Assembly: GCA_963691815.1 (NCBI GenBank)
Contig: OY829665.1
Coordinates: 24,842,906-24,906,905, forward strand
Source of the DNA: Echiichthys vipera
Lineage: Eukaryota > Chordata > Actinopteri > Perciformes > Trachinidae
DNA: 64,000 nucleotides
Direction of reading: 5' to 3'
The position numbers and the translations under genes were made by a program. The notes under the pieces were generated by a model. The model was not told the origin of the DNA. It saw nothing but the letters and a program-made list of their open reading frames with translations, and did not search any database. Shown here in pieces: positions 51,345 through 63,109 of the stretch (position 1 is its first letter; each line of letters begins with the position of its first letter).

Positions 51345-51720
51345 CAACATATTCTCATGAACAGGTTCGTAGGATATTGAACGGAAAGTTCTGAACACAA
51401 ATTCCTATGATATCGCACGAAACGGTACCAGTTTGGACGCGAGAGGGTGATGGACCGGAAGTGGGCCGCAACATCAAGGCACCAAAACTACCATTTCATG
51501 AGCAGTTTTAGCCTACAATAGGTGACAGCCAGGGTTAGGCATCAAAACGACTTGGTTGGGATTAGATTATTGTGGTTTGGTTTCGTACATTTGTGACATG
51601 AATGGCCCTGAACATGAATGGCAACAACCCGGGAAACCCCACTTTCCCCGGTGAAAGTCTTGTGTTTCAGGACCCATCCACCACCTGAACCTACCTCTTA
51701 ACGCTAAAATTCACTGTCTG
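51345..51720 (+). repeat. dispersed repeat, copy 1 of three
   Basis: It begins ACATATTCTCATGAACAGGT and includes GGTGAAAGTCTTGTGTTTCA and GGACCCATCCACCACC. Related copies are at 54717-55030 and, in part, 57110-57240, all in the same orientation. No reading frame is conserved among them. Confidence 0.55.
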
Positions 51721-51779
51721 AGCTGGAAGTATGCTCTGTTTGACTAAAATGCATGGACTAGTGACATGTTCACATAGGA

Positions 51780-53040
51780 CACTAGCCTGGGAACCAAGAA
51801 AATCTGGCAAGCTAATGCTTCATTTGTTCAGGCAGGTCCCTCTGCCATCAGACAGATGTCCAATAGCTTGAGATCTGATGGACCAATCACAACCATTTGT
51901 CTCATGTGTGACGGGTTTAAGATTATGACTGACAGCCTCACTGTCCAGTCTGCAGGTTCATTTACCATAATTTACCAGGCAAACTCAGATTAAATTGTTA
52001 AATGAGGCAGAGCTGATTGGATTGGACTTGATATTCTGTATTGCCTGTTCTTACTCAAGGGAAACCAGACTACTTTCAAGTTTAACAAGTTTATTATAAA
52101 AAAAGGTAAAGAATATTCTTCTTGGCCAAGGACTCTCTCTGGGTTCAGAAATCACAGTCATCCTGGCTTTGAGCCAAGCTGTTGCAGCAACCAATGAGCC
52201 AGAAAGAGCCCAGAGCCCTCCTTCATAAAGAATTTATACAGCAATAAAGTTCATTGGGTTGTTGTGATTGGTTCAGAATGTTGCTGAGGCAGTCCCTGGT
52301 TCAGGCTTTAAAATGTCAATCACTCCCAGACTGGCTCTCATTCGTTAACAAGTTGAGTTCTCCGCCCCGTTGTCATACGGTTCCTTCAATGCACCGCCAG
52401 TTCCTGTAGAAAGAACACTTCCTACTCTGTAACTTCACTTCATGGGGCTAACCACCTCTCATTTTATGCACCTAGTTTTAATCTGGAGCTTATCTTCAAC
52501 ATAATTTAAATATTATTTATCTATGATTTAATTATTAATATGAAAGCATGCTAAATCATTTAACTTCTATACGTGCACAGTGAGAAATAACAAAACTTCA
52601 ATTATATTGTGACAAAAATAAACACATCCCGAGATGCCTATTTCTCTCATAAAATGTTTTCAGAGACACATTTTAGTGTACTGTTTAGCTGTAATATGAG
52701 AAAGTTTGTGATCCCCCGCCATTTTTTTCCTGCTTTCAAACGGACCAAGCCCTGCCGTTTCATTGCTGTGATTAGTTGTAGGTCTATCCAATTGCATCCA
52801 GAGGCCTTTTGGTCTAAACTTACACTGGTCTGGTTGATGAGAATCAACCGAGTGTTGAAATCCTACATCCAGCCCAGGGAGCACAGGCCATGTTCAAGTA
52901 TAACATGGAGACAGTGGAAGCACCAAGCTGAGGGCCTGTCTCATTTTAAGTCCTTTTTATTACTGTTGTCAAGGCTTATTGTCTCATAAACACTGATATA
53001 CATATTGATATTACATGTGTAATATATACATGTTCGATGC
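51780..53040. other. intergenic DNA, probably diverged repeats
   Basis: Starts near GACACTAGCCTGGGAACC, reminiscent of short transposon ends. The 126-codon plus-strand frame at 52609-52989 has no recognisable domain and overlaps frames on the other strand, so it is not called as a gene. Confidence 0.35.
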
Positions 53041-53047
53041 CATTTCA

Positions 53048-53050
53048 CCC

Positions 53051-53081
<31 letters not shown>

Positions 53082-53090
53082 ACACACACA
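53048..53090. repeat. C-run with (CA)n
   Basis: Twenty C bases followed by CA units; same composition as the tracts at 1.0 and 1.5 kb. Confidence 0.94.
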
Positions 53091-53900
53091 GTATCTTAAC
53101 ACAATCTCTTGCTGTCTGTGTCTCACACTGGCAAACTCATTCACTATCATAAAATATTATTTCTCCAAGCCTTTAATGATAACCTTGAACAATGCAATGC
53201 TGGTAACTGCTACATCATATCTATCGATTCCATCCGGTGTGATTTCCTTGAGTAGCTTGGGCTGAAATTACTTGTGTGTCCAGAACTGAGCATTTCAAAC
53301 AGACTGCTGTATAGCTCAGCAGCAATCAATCAGCCTTAATCCAAAACCAATTTACTCCGCCTGAAGAGGAAAATATCTTTTAATCTCTAGCCGACAATCC
53401 CTGATTGCGGTGCAGAGCATCAGTTGACAGTCAAACTCTGCCGCTTAGAATGGGATGTTTATATTGGATTTGCGGTTGCCATTTTTACATACACATGAAT
53501 GGATAGTCAATTTAATACCTGCAAGCAGAGTTTCTCCCTCCCTGATGATGGGATATTGCTGTCCCTGTCATCTTTTCCAATAGTCTATGTCCTGTTCCAT
53601 CCTCCAATACACTGTAGCAAAAAATACAAAAAAGGTCATCACACAAGCCTGAAGAAAAAGAGTTGCATTCTGTTTGGAGAAATTAGAGAGCAAAATGCCA
53701 AAATGTGCAAAGAGACCATCTTTTCACGTTTTAACAAATCCCACTGTAGATTCAATATTTCAATATGAACACAACTCTTGTAAATACTGATTGTACCTCT
53801 GACATTAAGCCATGTGCTGTATAAAAGGATTGCTTGTGTTGTACTCCATCTGTCAAAGCAGGGGTTACCTCTGTCAGGAGCGGGAAAATAGAAAGCCATT

Positions 53901-54702
53901 CAGTGTGTTTACATGCACATCAGTAACCCAAAAATGGCCTTACCCCAGTTAAGGGAATAATCTATATATATCTATATAATCTATGGTAAATGGTAAATGG
54001 ACTTGTACTTATATAGCGCCTTTCTAGTCATCTGACTACTCAAGGCGCTTCACAGTGTCTGTCACATTCACCCATTCACACAGACATTCACACAGATGGC
54101 AGTGGACATCTACATACCATCTAATTTGATCTAACCTTTCACACCTCATTTACACACCCATGCACAGCACGGGGAGCAATTCGGGGTTCAGTGTCTTGCC
54201 CAAGGACACTTCGACATGTGGGGGGGAGATGGGGATCGAACCACCAATCTCTCGAACAGAGGACGACCAACTCTGCCACCAAGCCACAGCCGCCCCTATA
54301 TACGTGGGAAACTTAAATAATATAGTAGGTGGCACTCCCCCAACATATAGCTGGTCTGAATACGGCTTTACTCTCCGGTTCACCATGGTGAAGTCGTCCC
54401 TCGGTTTAAAGGGACGACTTCCCCATGTTTTTTTCACGTTGTTTTTGGCGCCGTTGCTTCCTGGTTTATTATTTTTCCGGGTCAAAAGTCCCTGCCACAG
54501 CAACACCAAACCCGATAGTAACCTGGGAAGGCTGTTTATATGGCGGCATAATCGGGGTACTGAAGGATCCTCTAGGTCTGTTGACCGGGGTATGAGAACT
54601 CTGATTTTACCTGGGGTACGGTGTTTACATGCTGTTTGAGAAACCAGAGTATGCCCTGAACCCGAATATAATCGGGTTTTTAAATTGCATGTATACACAC
54701 TG
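53901..54702. mobile_element. inverted-repeat element (MITE) carrying a nested SINE
   Basis: The left end CAGTGTGTTTACATGCAC (53901) is mirrored by the right end GCATGTATACACACTG (54687-54702), and ATT flanks both ends. About 490 bp belongs to the element; the rest is the SINE at 53985-54296. The 182-codon minus-strand frame that crosses both parts is a chance product of the junction. Family uncertain. Confidence 0.65.
53985..54296 (-). mobile_element. tRNA-derived SINE, near full length
   Basis: Read on the minus strand it starts GGGGCGGCTGTGGCTTGG. The A-box-like TGGCTTGGTGGC is at 54286-54275 and a good B box, GGTTCGATCCCC, at 54242-54231. These are the internal RNA polymerase III promoter of tRNA-derived SINEs. 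The body ends in a tail reading TATAAGTACAAGTCCATTTA followed by ATTTACC repeats. CTAT flanks both ends. The other copies in the window are shorter. Confidence 0.85.
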
Positions 54703-54716
54703 ATTGTAACCTATTA

Positions 54717-55030
54717 ACATATTCTCATCAACAGGTTTGTATGATAAATATTATGAAAAGTTATGTAGAAAAATTCTATTTGACACTAAGAAGTGGATTT
54801 ATATGATATTTTACGGAAACAAAAGTTGACAGGTTAGTGACGGGTTGGTACTTCTGGGACACCAACACTTGACCCCCTGTGTAAAAGTCCCGTGTTTTTG
54901 GACCCAATCACCACCCGACCCGCCTCCCTACGCAGAGTTTAGAACTTGTATACTATGTCAGATGATTTCCTTCTTTGTTACGGATGTAATTTCTACACTA
55001 ATAAACACATGGATTACACACAAATTACAG
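54717..55030 (+). repeat. dispersed repeat, copy 2 of three
   Basis: Starts ACATATTCTCATCAACAGGT like the 51.3-kb copy and continues to GATGATTTCCTTCTTTG and GATTACACACAAATTACAG, which the 57.1-kb copy also has. It directly follows the MITE that ends at 54702. Confidence 0.55.
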
Positions 55031-55979
55031 TAAATTCATTTTCATAGTTATATGTATGAACAGTGAATAAGGACAGCATGAATCTCTGTGAGTGGACTCA
55101 GAAGGGCGCCTCATATGTCTCTTACACTGTCTTTCAGAAAATTAAGAATGGATTGTCACCAAAAGTGGAAAAATTGCTGGGAATCAAATGAGCTAAGTGC
55201 AAGAGATTAAATGTGGTTATTACTGAAGTCTGTTGGCACTTGAGAGGATCCTGCAGATACTTGGAGTTAAAAAGCATTGCCACCTCCACTGCAAAAATAA
55301 ATAAATAGATAAGTAAATAAAAACAGTATAATTTATTAGAACATATTACATGTTTCAAGTCAAGGAAACTAACACTGCAGTTGTGTTCGGCATTAGCTCC
55401 AGCAGTTTGAGCTCTGCAGCACACTAGATCATCATGCAGTGATTTTCTCTATGTTCGTAGCACTAATGAGAGGCCAGTAACAACAGTCACAATCTCCTCT
55501 GGCTATGAACAATAACGTGTCAGTCATTTTCTGTAGTACATTTTCCAGTGCAGTCTCTCCGAGCCCCTCGGTAACCAAACTAATTGAGGGCCATATGTAA
55601 GCAAGTAGCTCTTGCTTTAGAGTCGCGCAGGGAGGGAGTCTTATAAATGAGCCCCCCTGGAGGGAAGCACAGCTGAGCCACGGTCAAGCAGAACATCGCC
55701 ACGTAGAACAAGATAGAGCATGCCAGGAACAGCTCACCCAGTGATTCCAACAGCCAATACTCAACTGTGTGATTAGCATAGGGATGGCCCTCAAACTAGT
55801 TCTATGACTGCAGTTAGCAGTGTAGAAAGTATTAATAACTGGTGAATATATGGGGACAATTGGAATCAAAGTAATAACAACTGCACATTTATTTGAAGCA
55901 GTTATCAAATGACATGGGTTCTTGGGAGTGTTAGTTATTAGATCTTGTTAAAATGACATTAAAATATTTAGGTAATCTA

Positions 55980-56100
55980 GGACGTTTTCACACCTGCCTT
56001 GTTTAGTTCGGTTGAATAGAAACTCCACAGAACCTGGTGCAGGTGGTCCAACTACTAGGTGTACTGTGCAAGTTTGAGCTAAACGACTGCACAGTACACC
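55980..56100. repeat. end fragment of a hAT-like short element
   Basis: Contains CGTTTTCACACCTGCCTTGT and TTAGTTCGGTTGAATAG, an end sequence common to fish short DNA elements, immediately before the L1-like fragment. Only one end is recognisable. Confidence 0.35.
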
Positions 56101-56104
56101 TGAG

Positions 56105-56710
56105 AAACATGCACTATGTGGAATCTGATGCGATGATTTTATCGCTGGATTTTTCTAAAGCATTTGACACAGTGGGACATCAATTCTTATTTAGTTCAAT
56201 TCAAATGTTTGGTTTTGGTAAAACTATAATTTCTAGTAGACATTAGCAGCTGTGTCATGTTATATCCAAATACCACTAAAAGTTTTTCAGTTTACAGATC
56301 AGTCCGCCAAGGTTGCCCCAGTTCTCCATTTTTATTTCTCATTGTTGTTGAAATGCTCTCAATACATATGTTACACTGTATTAATATACAAGGTTTAATA
56401 ATTTTCTAGAGAGAAATCTGAATCTTGCAGCTAGCGGATGACACAGTTCTCTTTTTAAAGAATAAACAACAAATTGAAAACTCTATCAAAGAAATACACT
56501 CCTTCTCTCTGGCATCAGGCTTAAGACTTAATGTTTAAACTATGTCTGTACAACACGAACGAAAAATTAATGTGTGACATACCAGTTAAAAATAGTAATA
56601 AATACCTGGGGATTCATATTTCTAAAAATCTCAAGGAACGACAAGAAAACAATTTCAAAGCCAAAATAAAAAAAGCAAAAAGTATATTCAATATGTGGCT
56701 TCAGAGAGAT
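56105..56710 (+). pseudogene. L1/Tx1-like LINE reverse transcriptase fragment
   Basis: Plus-strand pieces of a reverse transcriptase in three frames. SDAMILSLDFSKAFDTV is the first Asp motif; VRQGCPSSPFLFLIVVEML is the RQGCP motif at 56305-56319; LQLADDTVLFL carries the ADD catalytic pair at 56434-56442. Then come ASGLRLN and NKYLGIHISKN, with FNMWLQRD at the end. The order and spacing fit the L1/Tx1 group of non-LTR retrotransposons. Stops and frame changes separate the pieces, and endonuclease and C-terminal parts are absent, so the copy is dead. Confidence 0.8.
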
Positions 56711-57109
56711 CCAACCTGCTATCTGTAAAGAAAGAAATAAAACTTTAATCAATTTTACTACTTCTTCTTCATTGAGTTTTCTGGCGTCCGTCTGCCACTA
56801 CTTTCGATGATTTGCTAGTAGTTACTGGGGATTTAAAAATCCTCAGTAACTACTCTCTTCTTCGTCAATTTTCGCGAATGGTTGGACTGACTCTATACTG
56901 CCGCCTCGATTTCAGGTGGTATTGCTCCTTTCAGTCTGGAGCACTCCGGATTCGTAAACACAGAGGCGACAGACCCATTGATGGACAAAAAGACCTCCGG
57001 GACTGGACAAAAGGGTCCGTATCTGTATTTACCATAATGATTTCTCCGTTAATAGTTCATACATATCGAAAAAGACTACTGGGATGATTTTACGCCAGAA
57101 TTATTCTTG

Positions 57110-57240
57110 AATATCCCAGGTGAAAGTCCTGTGTCTTAGGAGGATTTTAGCGCTCTTCTACTACATCACCTGATTTCCTTCTTTGCTCCGGATGTAATTT
57201 CTACAGTAATAAATATGTGGATTACACACAAATGCATTAC
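57110..57240 (+). repeat. dispersed repeat, copy 3 of three (partial)
   Basis: Shares GGTGAAAGTCCTGTGT, CTGATTTCCTTCTTTGC, GGATGTAATTTCTACA and GATTACACACAAAT with the 54.7-kb copy. The 5' part is missing. Confidence 0.5.
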
Positions 57241-57829
57241 ATTTTGTTAGTATATATATGAAGATTGAATGAGACATAATAAAATAAATGATGATATCTC
57301 GTATGCAAAGCTGATAGATTGAGGCAAGCTCATAATAATAAAAATAGAAAGGTTTATCCTCTGTAGAGCATGAACGTGCTAATACATTTCAAGGCAATTT
57401 GGCCATCAGATTGTGACATTACCCTGTGTATAAGGGAAACGTTGGCCTGGTTGCATTGGTTCAGCAGGAAGGGATCATCCTCTGGGGTCAATGAAAATCC
57501 ACCAGATATAATGTAAAAACAACCATCATTTCAAGGAGCTGTTTTATCCTGCCAGAAGGTGCTCGACAATGCAAGGAAATGCTGATCCAGTCCAATTGGA
57601 ATGAGGACAGAAAAGGGAACTGTAATCGAATTGAATACCAATGTTTGGAGAAACGGAAAGACCGCAGTGGTTATTGCTTTACTATCCAATTAAACATTGC
57701 AGTATGGCTACCTTTAATATTGATTCATAGAAGAGGTCAAAGGTGTTGGCATCAACAACAGTTGATGTAAAAAGCAAGTGCAACATCTATTGACTGGATG
57801 AGTAAGGAGCTGAACAGATGCATGTAGAG

Positions 57830-58080
57830 AGGGCAAACAGTGTCCTCTACCCTAAACAGCCTGCCCACCTTGCTTTCCCTCTGTTTTTCAGCTTCAGCAG
57901 AGGAGTGGTTGATTAAGAGGAGGCTTGTGGGTGGTTGTTGTTTTACTCCCTATTGATCCTCGGAGCACAACTTTCCATCATGCAGAGAAGGCCAGGGCCA
58001 AAGACGACAGCTAATTAAGATGGCTAATCACTTCATTTCACAACGGCTGCAGGCTCTGTCACTCTTCTTCTCAGCACCTG
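57830..58080. promoter_or_regulatory. candidate conserved noncoding block upstream of lmo3
   Basis: Unique sequence between repeats, with GGTTGATTAAGAGG, GACAGCTAATTAAG and GATGGCTAATCAC. It resembles gene-desert enhancers around developmental genes. Conservation is not tested. Confidence 0.25.
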
Positions 58081-58689
58081 TTGTTTGGTATCAGTGACAT
58101 GATAAAAGAAGAAACTTGAAATTTCTAACATTACTGATCTGCAGTAATGGTGAGAAAATTAGGGTTGGAAGAATGGTAAAAGGCTTAAGACAGCCTTTAA
58201 ATTCTGCAGTCCTGGGATAAAATATCCAGCCACTGATAGAGCTTGTCTGATTAGAACCTGACACAGATCCTACTAAGCTATGGTAGGCCAAAATAAAACA
58301 CAATTCATTTCACATGAAACCTGTGGTGCCTTTTGTACAAAGCTTTGCCAGGTTTAGATGTCATAGCAAGAATTCAAATCATGTGGTTTAAATCTGACCG
58401 TTGGCCATCGAGATTAGCTTTTTTTGGGCTCTGGAGATGCCTGTTCAGTTTGTCTGTGAAATATATTTGTACAGACAATAATGGTTACCAGACAATATAC
58501 CCTTACAACATTAGTGATCCTTGAAATTTTCATTTAGCGCCACCATGAAGTAAAAACTGTTCAAAAGTGTTCAATACTTACAAATACAAATACCTGCAAA
58601 AATAATGGCGTTCCCATCAGCCTCAGCTGTACTGCATGCTCAGTACTAATACACAAAGATTGGCATATTTAAACTCTAAAATAAGATGG

Positions 58690-59490
58690 TGAATACAAAC
58701 AGTAGAGCTCAGGGATTTGTGTGTACATTAACTGATTCCATGAAGGAGGTTAAACCTGGGATTCAGTTGGTGAATCAGTTGTTGTTAGTCAGGTTTCTCC
58801 ACAGAGTAAACAGGGATCTGCTCCATGCTAATGGATTCAGCTACAGTCCTGTTTATCTTCTGTGTTATTGTTGCTGATTAAATAGAGTTGGTAAAGCAGA
58901 CTGTCACTGTTTCTGTCTCATTTCTGGTTGACTTTTCAGAGACGTTATTGTGTCGTCCTTTTAAAATAACATGTCTTAGTGTTAGACGGACAGGACTGAT
59001 GGCATTAGCTGCTTATGTCCGCCGTTAACGTTACTGTTTATTATGATACACTAGAAGCTAGCTTAATGATAAATTCACAGACTTAACCGTTTAATACTTC
59101 AATGTTGTAGAAATAGGAAATCTAGATGACTCTCTAAATCCACCATAAAGACAGGGGTGTCGGTCTTTAAGACGCTTTGCCAACTTTGTTGTGCTACTTG
59201 TTTATATCCTTATCTTTTCCCTGGTTGTTAGCCTCATATGCTACATACTTCCAAATGGCACTTTTGCAATGTTCATTTTTCACTGAAACTGGTCTTGAAG
59301 GTCCTCCAGCAGCAGTGCTAGCTGTGTTCAGTGGGTTTAGAGTTGTTAATGGGATGAACCAGTGTTTAAGTGCTCAGAGACAAGCTGTAGCTGTCTTGTT
59401 TTGTCTGCATTGCTGCTGGGTGACCTTACAGAACAACTGGAGGAGGCATAGATGGCACTGCTGACAGCAAAAGATCGATATCGATACTTT
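58690..59490 (+). repeat. dispersed repeat, copy 2 (inverted partner of 4.96-5.67 kb)
   Basis: Blocks CTGATTCCATGAAGGAGG, CAGGGATCTGCTCCATGC, GGACAGGACTGATGGCATTA and CGTTAACGTTACTGTTTATT match the reverse complement of the first copy. The right edge near 59480 has CGATATCGATACTTTTGC. Divergence is visible throughout. Coding constraint is not evident. Confidence 0.65.
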
Positions 59491-59828
59491 TGCAAATTTG
59501 TTTCTAATCTGATACAAATCTTTTGTGGCGATTATTTTCAAAGTATGGATTTTTTTGACAACCCTAACAGGTAGCATAGCAAATAGTGTGTAGCTCAAAG
59601 ACTAACTGTGCCTAAGTACATTTCACTTATTAATAACATTAATTAATTTCAAAGTCACTATAGGCAGCCCCTATACAGTAAGAACATTTAGAGGCTTTAC
59701 AATAAAAAACTAATTAAAAATACTGCACCAGAATCAAGTCTTAAGGATAAATTGTGTCAGCTGATAAGTGACAATAGAAGCAAATTATGTCTTCTTGCTG
59801 ACAGTTGTGTCAGATAAGAAAAAAACCT

Positions 59829-59905
59829 CTTCTGAGCAGCACACAGTGGAGGATAACATGGTTGATGTACCAGAAAATTCAAAGTCTTTGTTGTCTTCTT
59901 TGTGT
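59829..59905. repeat. local duplication, first copy
   Basis: GCAGCACACAGTGGAGGAT, then AAAATTCAAAGTCTTTG and TTGTCTTCTTT, recur at about 61331-61400 in the same orientation with small gaps. The two copies bracket a SINE and repeat copy B. No function is evident. Confidence 0.55.
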
Positions 59906-60097
59906 GCCACATGTCATACTTAATGGACGTTGCATTAAAACGATGGCTCTGAGGCAAGCTAGCTCTTTTTTTAAAGCTTGTTGCATTGAGGCCTCTGGCC
60001 TCGCAACTCAGGACTGCAAACTAATCTGATAAAGGTATGAAGTGCAGGTGGAGAGAAGAGTGGGGAAGCCCAGGTGAGGGGAAAGAGGTGAATAATT

Positions 60098-60361
60098 GGT
60101 AAATGGACTTGTACTTATATAGCACCTTTCTAGTCTTCTAGCTACCCAAGCGCTTTCACGATACTTGACACATTCACCCATTCAGACAGACATTCACACT
60201 GATGGCAGTGGACATCTACAATCTAATCTAACCATTCACATCACATTTACACACCCATGCGCAGCACAGGGAGCAATTCAAGGTTCAGTGTCTTGCCCAA
60301 GGACACTTCGACATGTGGACTGGAGGAGCTGGGGATCGAACCACATTCTCCGGCTTCCTAC
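60098..60361 (-). mobile_element. tRNA-derived SINE, 5'-truncated
   Basis: Same family as 53985-54296, with the tail at 60098, the conserved body and the B box GGTTCGATCCCC at 60342-60331. The A box region is replaced. It abuts dispersed repeat copy B directly. Confidence 0.78.
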
Positions 60362-60371
60362 CACAGTAAAT

Positions 60372-61035
60372 TTAAAGATTGAATATGGAGATTGAGCAGA
60401 ACACCCCCATCTAGTGTCTCAAGATCGTAGTCACAACGACAAAAAATAATTCCAGCAGTCGGGTTGCTAGTTTGGTCAGACCCCGCCCAGTAGCCTACAG
60501 GAGACCAGAGTCTGTTTGAGCCTGTTTGAACCCATCCCCTCCAGCAAATCACACCATAAAAACAAGTATTAGAGGAGTCTGACTGACAGTTAACGTTAGC
60601 GGTTAGCGTAAGCCGTTCTAGCTAAGTAAAGATGAAAATGATGTTAGCGATCAAGGAGAAACGTAGCCATTTGGGCATGCATTTTAATGGCGTTTCTCTC
60701 CTTTCTCTCAGTCCATGGAGTGAATGCTCGGCCTATATTGACTCAGGTTTTTGCCAGTCTCCGCTCACTCAGCTGCTTGGACAAATAATGCCCCCTTCAC
60801 TGAGGCTCAGAAGCAGCTGCAGGATTGGCAAACTCCATTTCACCCAGTGCCAGCCTACAGTAGCTGCACCCAACAACAGACAACCCTGGCAACCAGCAAT
60901 GCCCAACACTATTGGCTGCTACAATGGAAACACAGAAAGTCATTGTCAAGTCAATATTAATTTAGACTAAATATCTTTTTTTTATGGAAAAGCAATACTC
61001 TCCATTCAAAACACAGGTGTATTATCATTTTTTTA
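60372..61035 (+). repeat. dispersed repeat, copy B (direct partner of 9.98-10.60 kb)
   Basis: Matches copy A over the whole length apart from an extra segment of about 110 bp at 60460-60570. Conserved blocks are TTAGCGATCAAGGAGAAACG, TTTCTCTCAGTCCATGGAGT and CACCCAGTGCCAGCCTACAG. The 112-codon frame differs from that of copy A mostly by amino-acid-changing substitutions. Confidence 0.65.
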
Positions 61036-61330
61036 AATATAACTTTCAATAAAGATTATACATATTCAACATATGAATATTTATACATATGTAATACAAA
61101 TGTATTTCATGTATTACAATACAATACAATTTATTACATAACAATTACATGTAGACAAATACACAGTACAAAGTGTCATGGTGAGCGTGGTTGCATCATT
61201 TTGTGGCCTCCAATGTACAGACCTGTGAGGGTTTGATAGGAATAGTGTCGTCAAACTACAAATTAGGCGTGTAGTTCACGCTGCTTTGGGGTTCAAAGCC
61301 CCTCAGGATGAGAGGGCTTTAACTCCCAAG

Positions 61331-61400
61331 CAGCACACAGTGGAGGATGTGTACGAGAAAACTCAAAGTCTTTACATCTCACTCCGTTGTCTTCTTTTTC
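61331..61400. repeat. local duplication, second copy
   Basis: Counterpart of 59829-59905, with GCAGCACACAGTGGAGGAT, AAAACTCAAAGTCTTT and TTGTCTTCTTT in the same order. It lies about 1.5 kb from the first copy. Confidence 0.55.
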
Positions 61401-61404
61401 TTTT

Positions 61405-62970
61405 TTTCTTTTCACAGAGCGCCCGTCCTCCTCCTTCATGTTTTAATTGACTGCTCTCCCAGAGTGTCAGGGGACCCTGCATAACAGTTTGTCAATCCCC
61501 CTGTGATCATTACACCCCAGCACAGCCTCTGAGGGACTGGCAAAACTTGGATGCCGCTCCTTTATATCTGTACGTCATTGGCAACAACTGCCTAATACAC
61601 TACAGGACGAGCTTGATATACAGTTAGAATCCAGGAGGAAGCAAGTCACCTCAGTCCTTTTCAGAATCACTCTCCATGAGGTATTGGATGCTGCTCTTTA
61701 TGTCAAGTGGACTTATTCTCATTCTTAGAGAGAAGGGAGCCAAACATTACTCAAACAGTGAAGGTGGCAGAGTGTATTTATGCATGGCAGGCACAACATC
61801 ACCAAGTGCAGCATTTCCTTTTTTACCCCAAAGTGATATCGATAACAGGAAACTCCATCTCGAAAGTCGACCCCAGCCTCGGTGTCACTCCCATCATTTA
61901 TTTGCTCTTTTGACCATTCTGAAAAGTGATTTGTGCGTTGGGATAAGCACAGCAGAGCTAAGCCCCTACCAGCGCTTATGAAAGGAAACTGTTAGGGAAT
62001 GATTTCCCACCTGGTTTCAGCCTGGATAAGCAGTTTGAAACGGCAGCTGCTCGTACACTGTTGACTGCATTAGCAAGCCTGTGTATGTGTTAGGCCGCAG
62101 TATTGCATCGCTCCTTCATTGTCTGATGCAGAAGTACCACTGCACCGCAGCTCAACTGGAGGGAAAAAAAGTCTAAGAAAAGAGTCTGAGAAGTTGAGTT
62201 AAATCATACCAAGTTGTAGAACATACAAACTTAGTGAGAGATTATAGCTGGAGTCACTTCACATCAGGCAGATCCACCAGGGAGGTTATAGAGACAGGAG
62301 AAACAGGAGGAGCTGTCTCTTCTCACTCTTATCCATTGGGGGGATTGATATGCTGAAAAAAAGAAGGAAGGGAATCACAAAGGATAAGACTGAGAGATCC
62401 AGGCTTCACTACACATTGGGCCTGTCATCTTCTGTAGCCATTTTGATATTTCCTCCCGTCTTAGGCTTCTCTCAGATTGGCTAAGGGCTGTTTTCAAATA
62501 CACTCCACTGATCAGTCTGGGGGAGGATAAAGCCGAGGGGAGGTTTGAAAATCCAAAATAGTCGAGTTGATAAAAAGCAGAATGTGATATGTAATGTCCT
62601 CACGTCAGGTGTCAGTTGTCAAACACTGTAGCTCTCTGTCTTTGAATCAGAATTTATTTCCGCGATACTGTGGATGCCTCACCTAATAGGCATTTAGCTA
62701 TCATTGTTGCTTTGACTGTGCCGCCGTTGCTGCTGCTGCTACTCAAGTACACATTGAAATGTTGGCTCATTCTCCAAACCCGATGAAACTGTGGTTGAAA
62801 GGCTGAGAGAAAGCAGGATAATTGGAATAATATGGATGGAAAAAGGGTGTGGCAAAGCTGAGTGACGAGCCCTGTGTCAGGATCAGAGGCGTGCACAGAC
62901 TTTTTGAAGGGCAGGGGCAAAAAGGAAAAAAAAGAAAAAAAGGGCAAATATACTGGTCATCGCCACTGAA
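61405..62970. other. intergenic DNA without recognised gene
   Basis: Mostly unique. ORFs of 97-101 codons lack motifs. Candidate regulatory DNA could lie at 61440-61720, without direct support. Confidence 0.35.
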
Positions 62971-62974
62971 AAGA

Positions 62975-63106
62975 CTACGTTTTGGCTCCTAGAGGACACT
63001 TTGGTGCACATTTTGGCTCCTAGAGGGCACTTTAGCACACGTTTTGGCTTTCAAGAAGGCACTTTAGCACATGTTTTTGGTTTCAAGAGGGCACTTTAGC
63101 ATGCCC
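62975..63106. repeat. short tandem repeat, about 4 units of 30-37 bp
   Basis: Four imperfect units follow the pattern TTTTGGCTCCTAGAGGGCAC then TTTAGCACACG. The first two keep CTCCTAGAG; the last two have TTTCAAGA instead. An A-rich stretch and AGGCGTGCACAGACTTTTTG precede it, suggesting that the array is part of a dispersed fish repeat. Confidence 0.75.
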
Positions 63107-63109
63107 CCC

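Noticed and set aside
52609..52989. 126-codon plus-strand ORF
   Set aside because: No recognisable domain, overlapping frames on the other strand of similar length, and repeat-like surroundings.
54231..54286. A functional tRNA gene
   Set aside because: A- and B-box-like motifs are present, but the body continues into a SINE and there is no foldable cloverleaf of normal length; it is a tRNA-derived SINE.
54150..54698. 182-codon minus-strand ORF
   Set aside because: It runs across a SINE into the surrounding MITE, so it is a junction product of two repeats.
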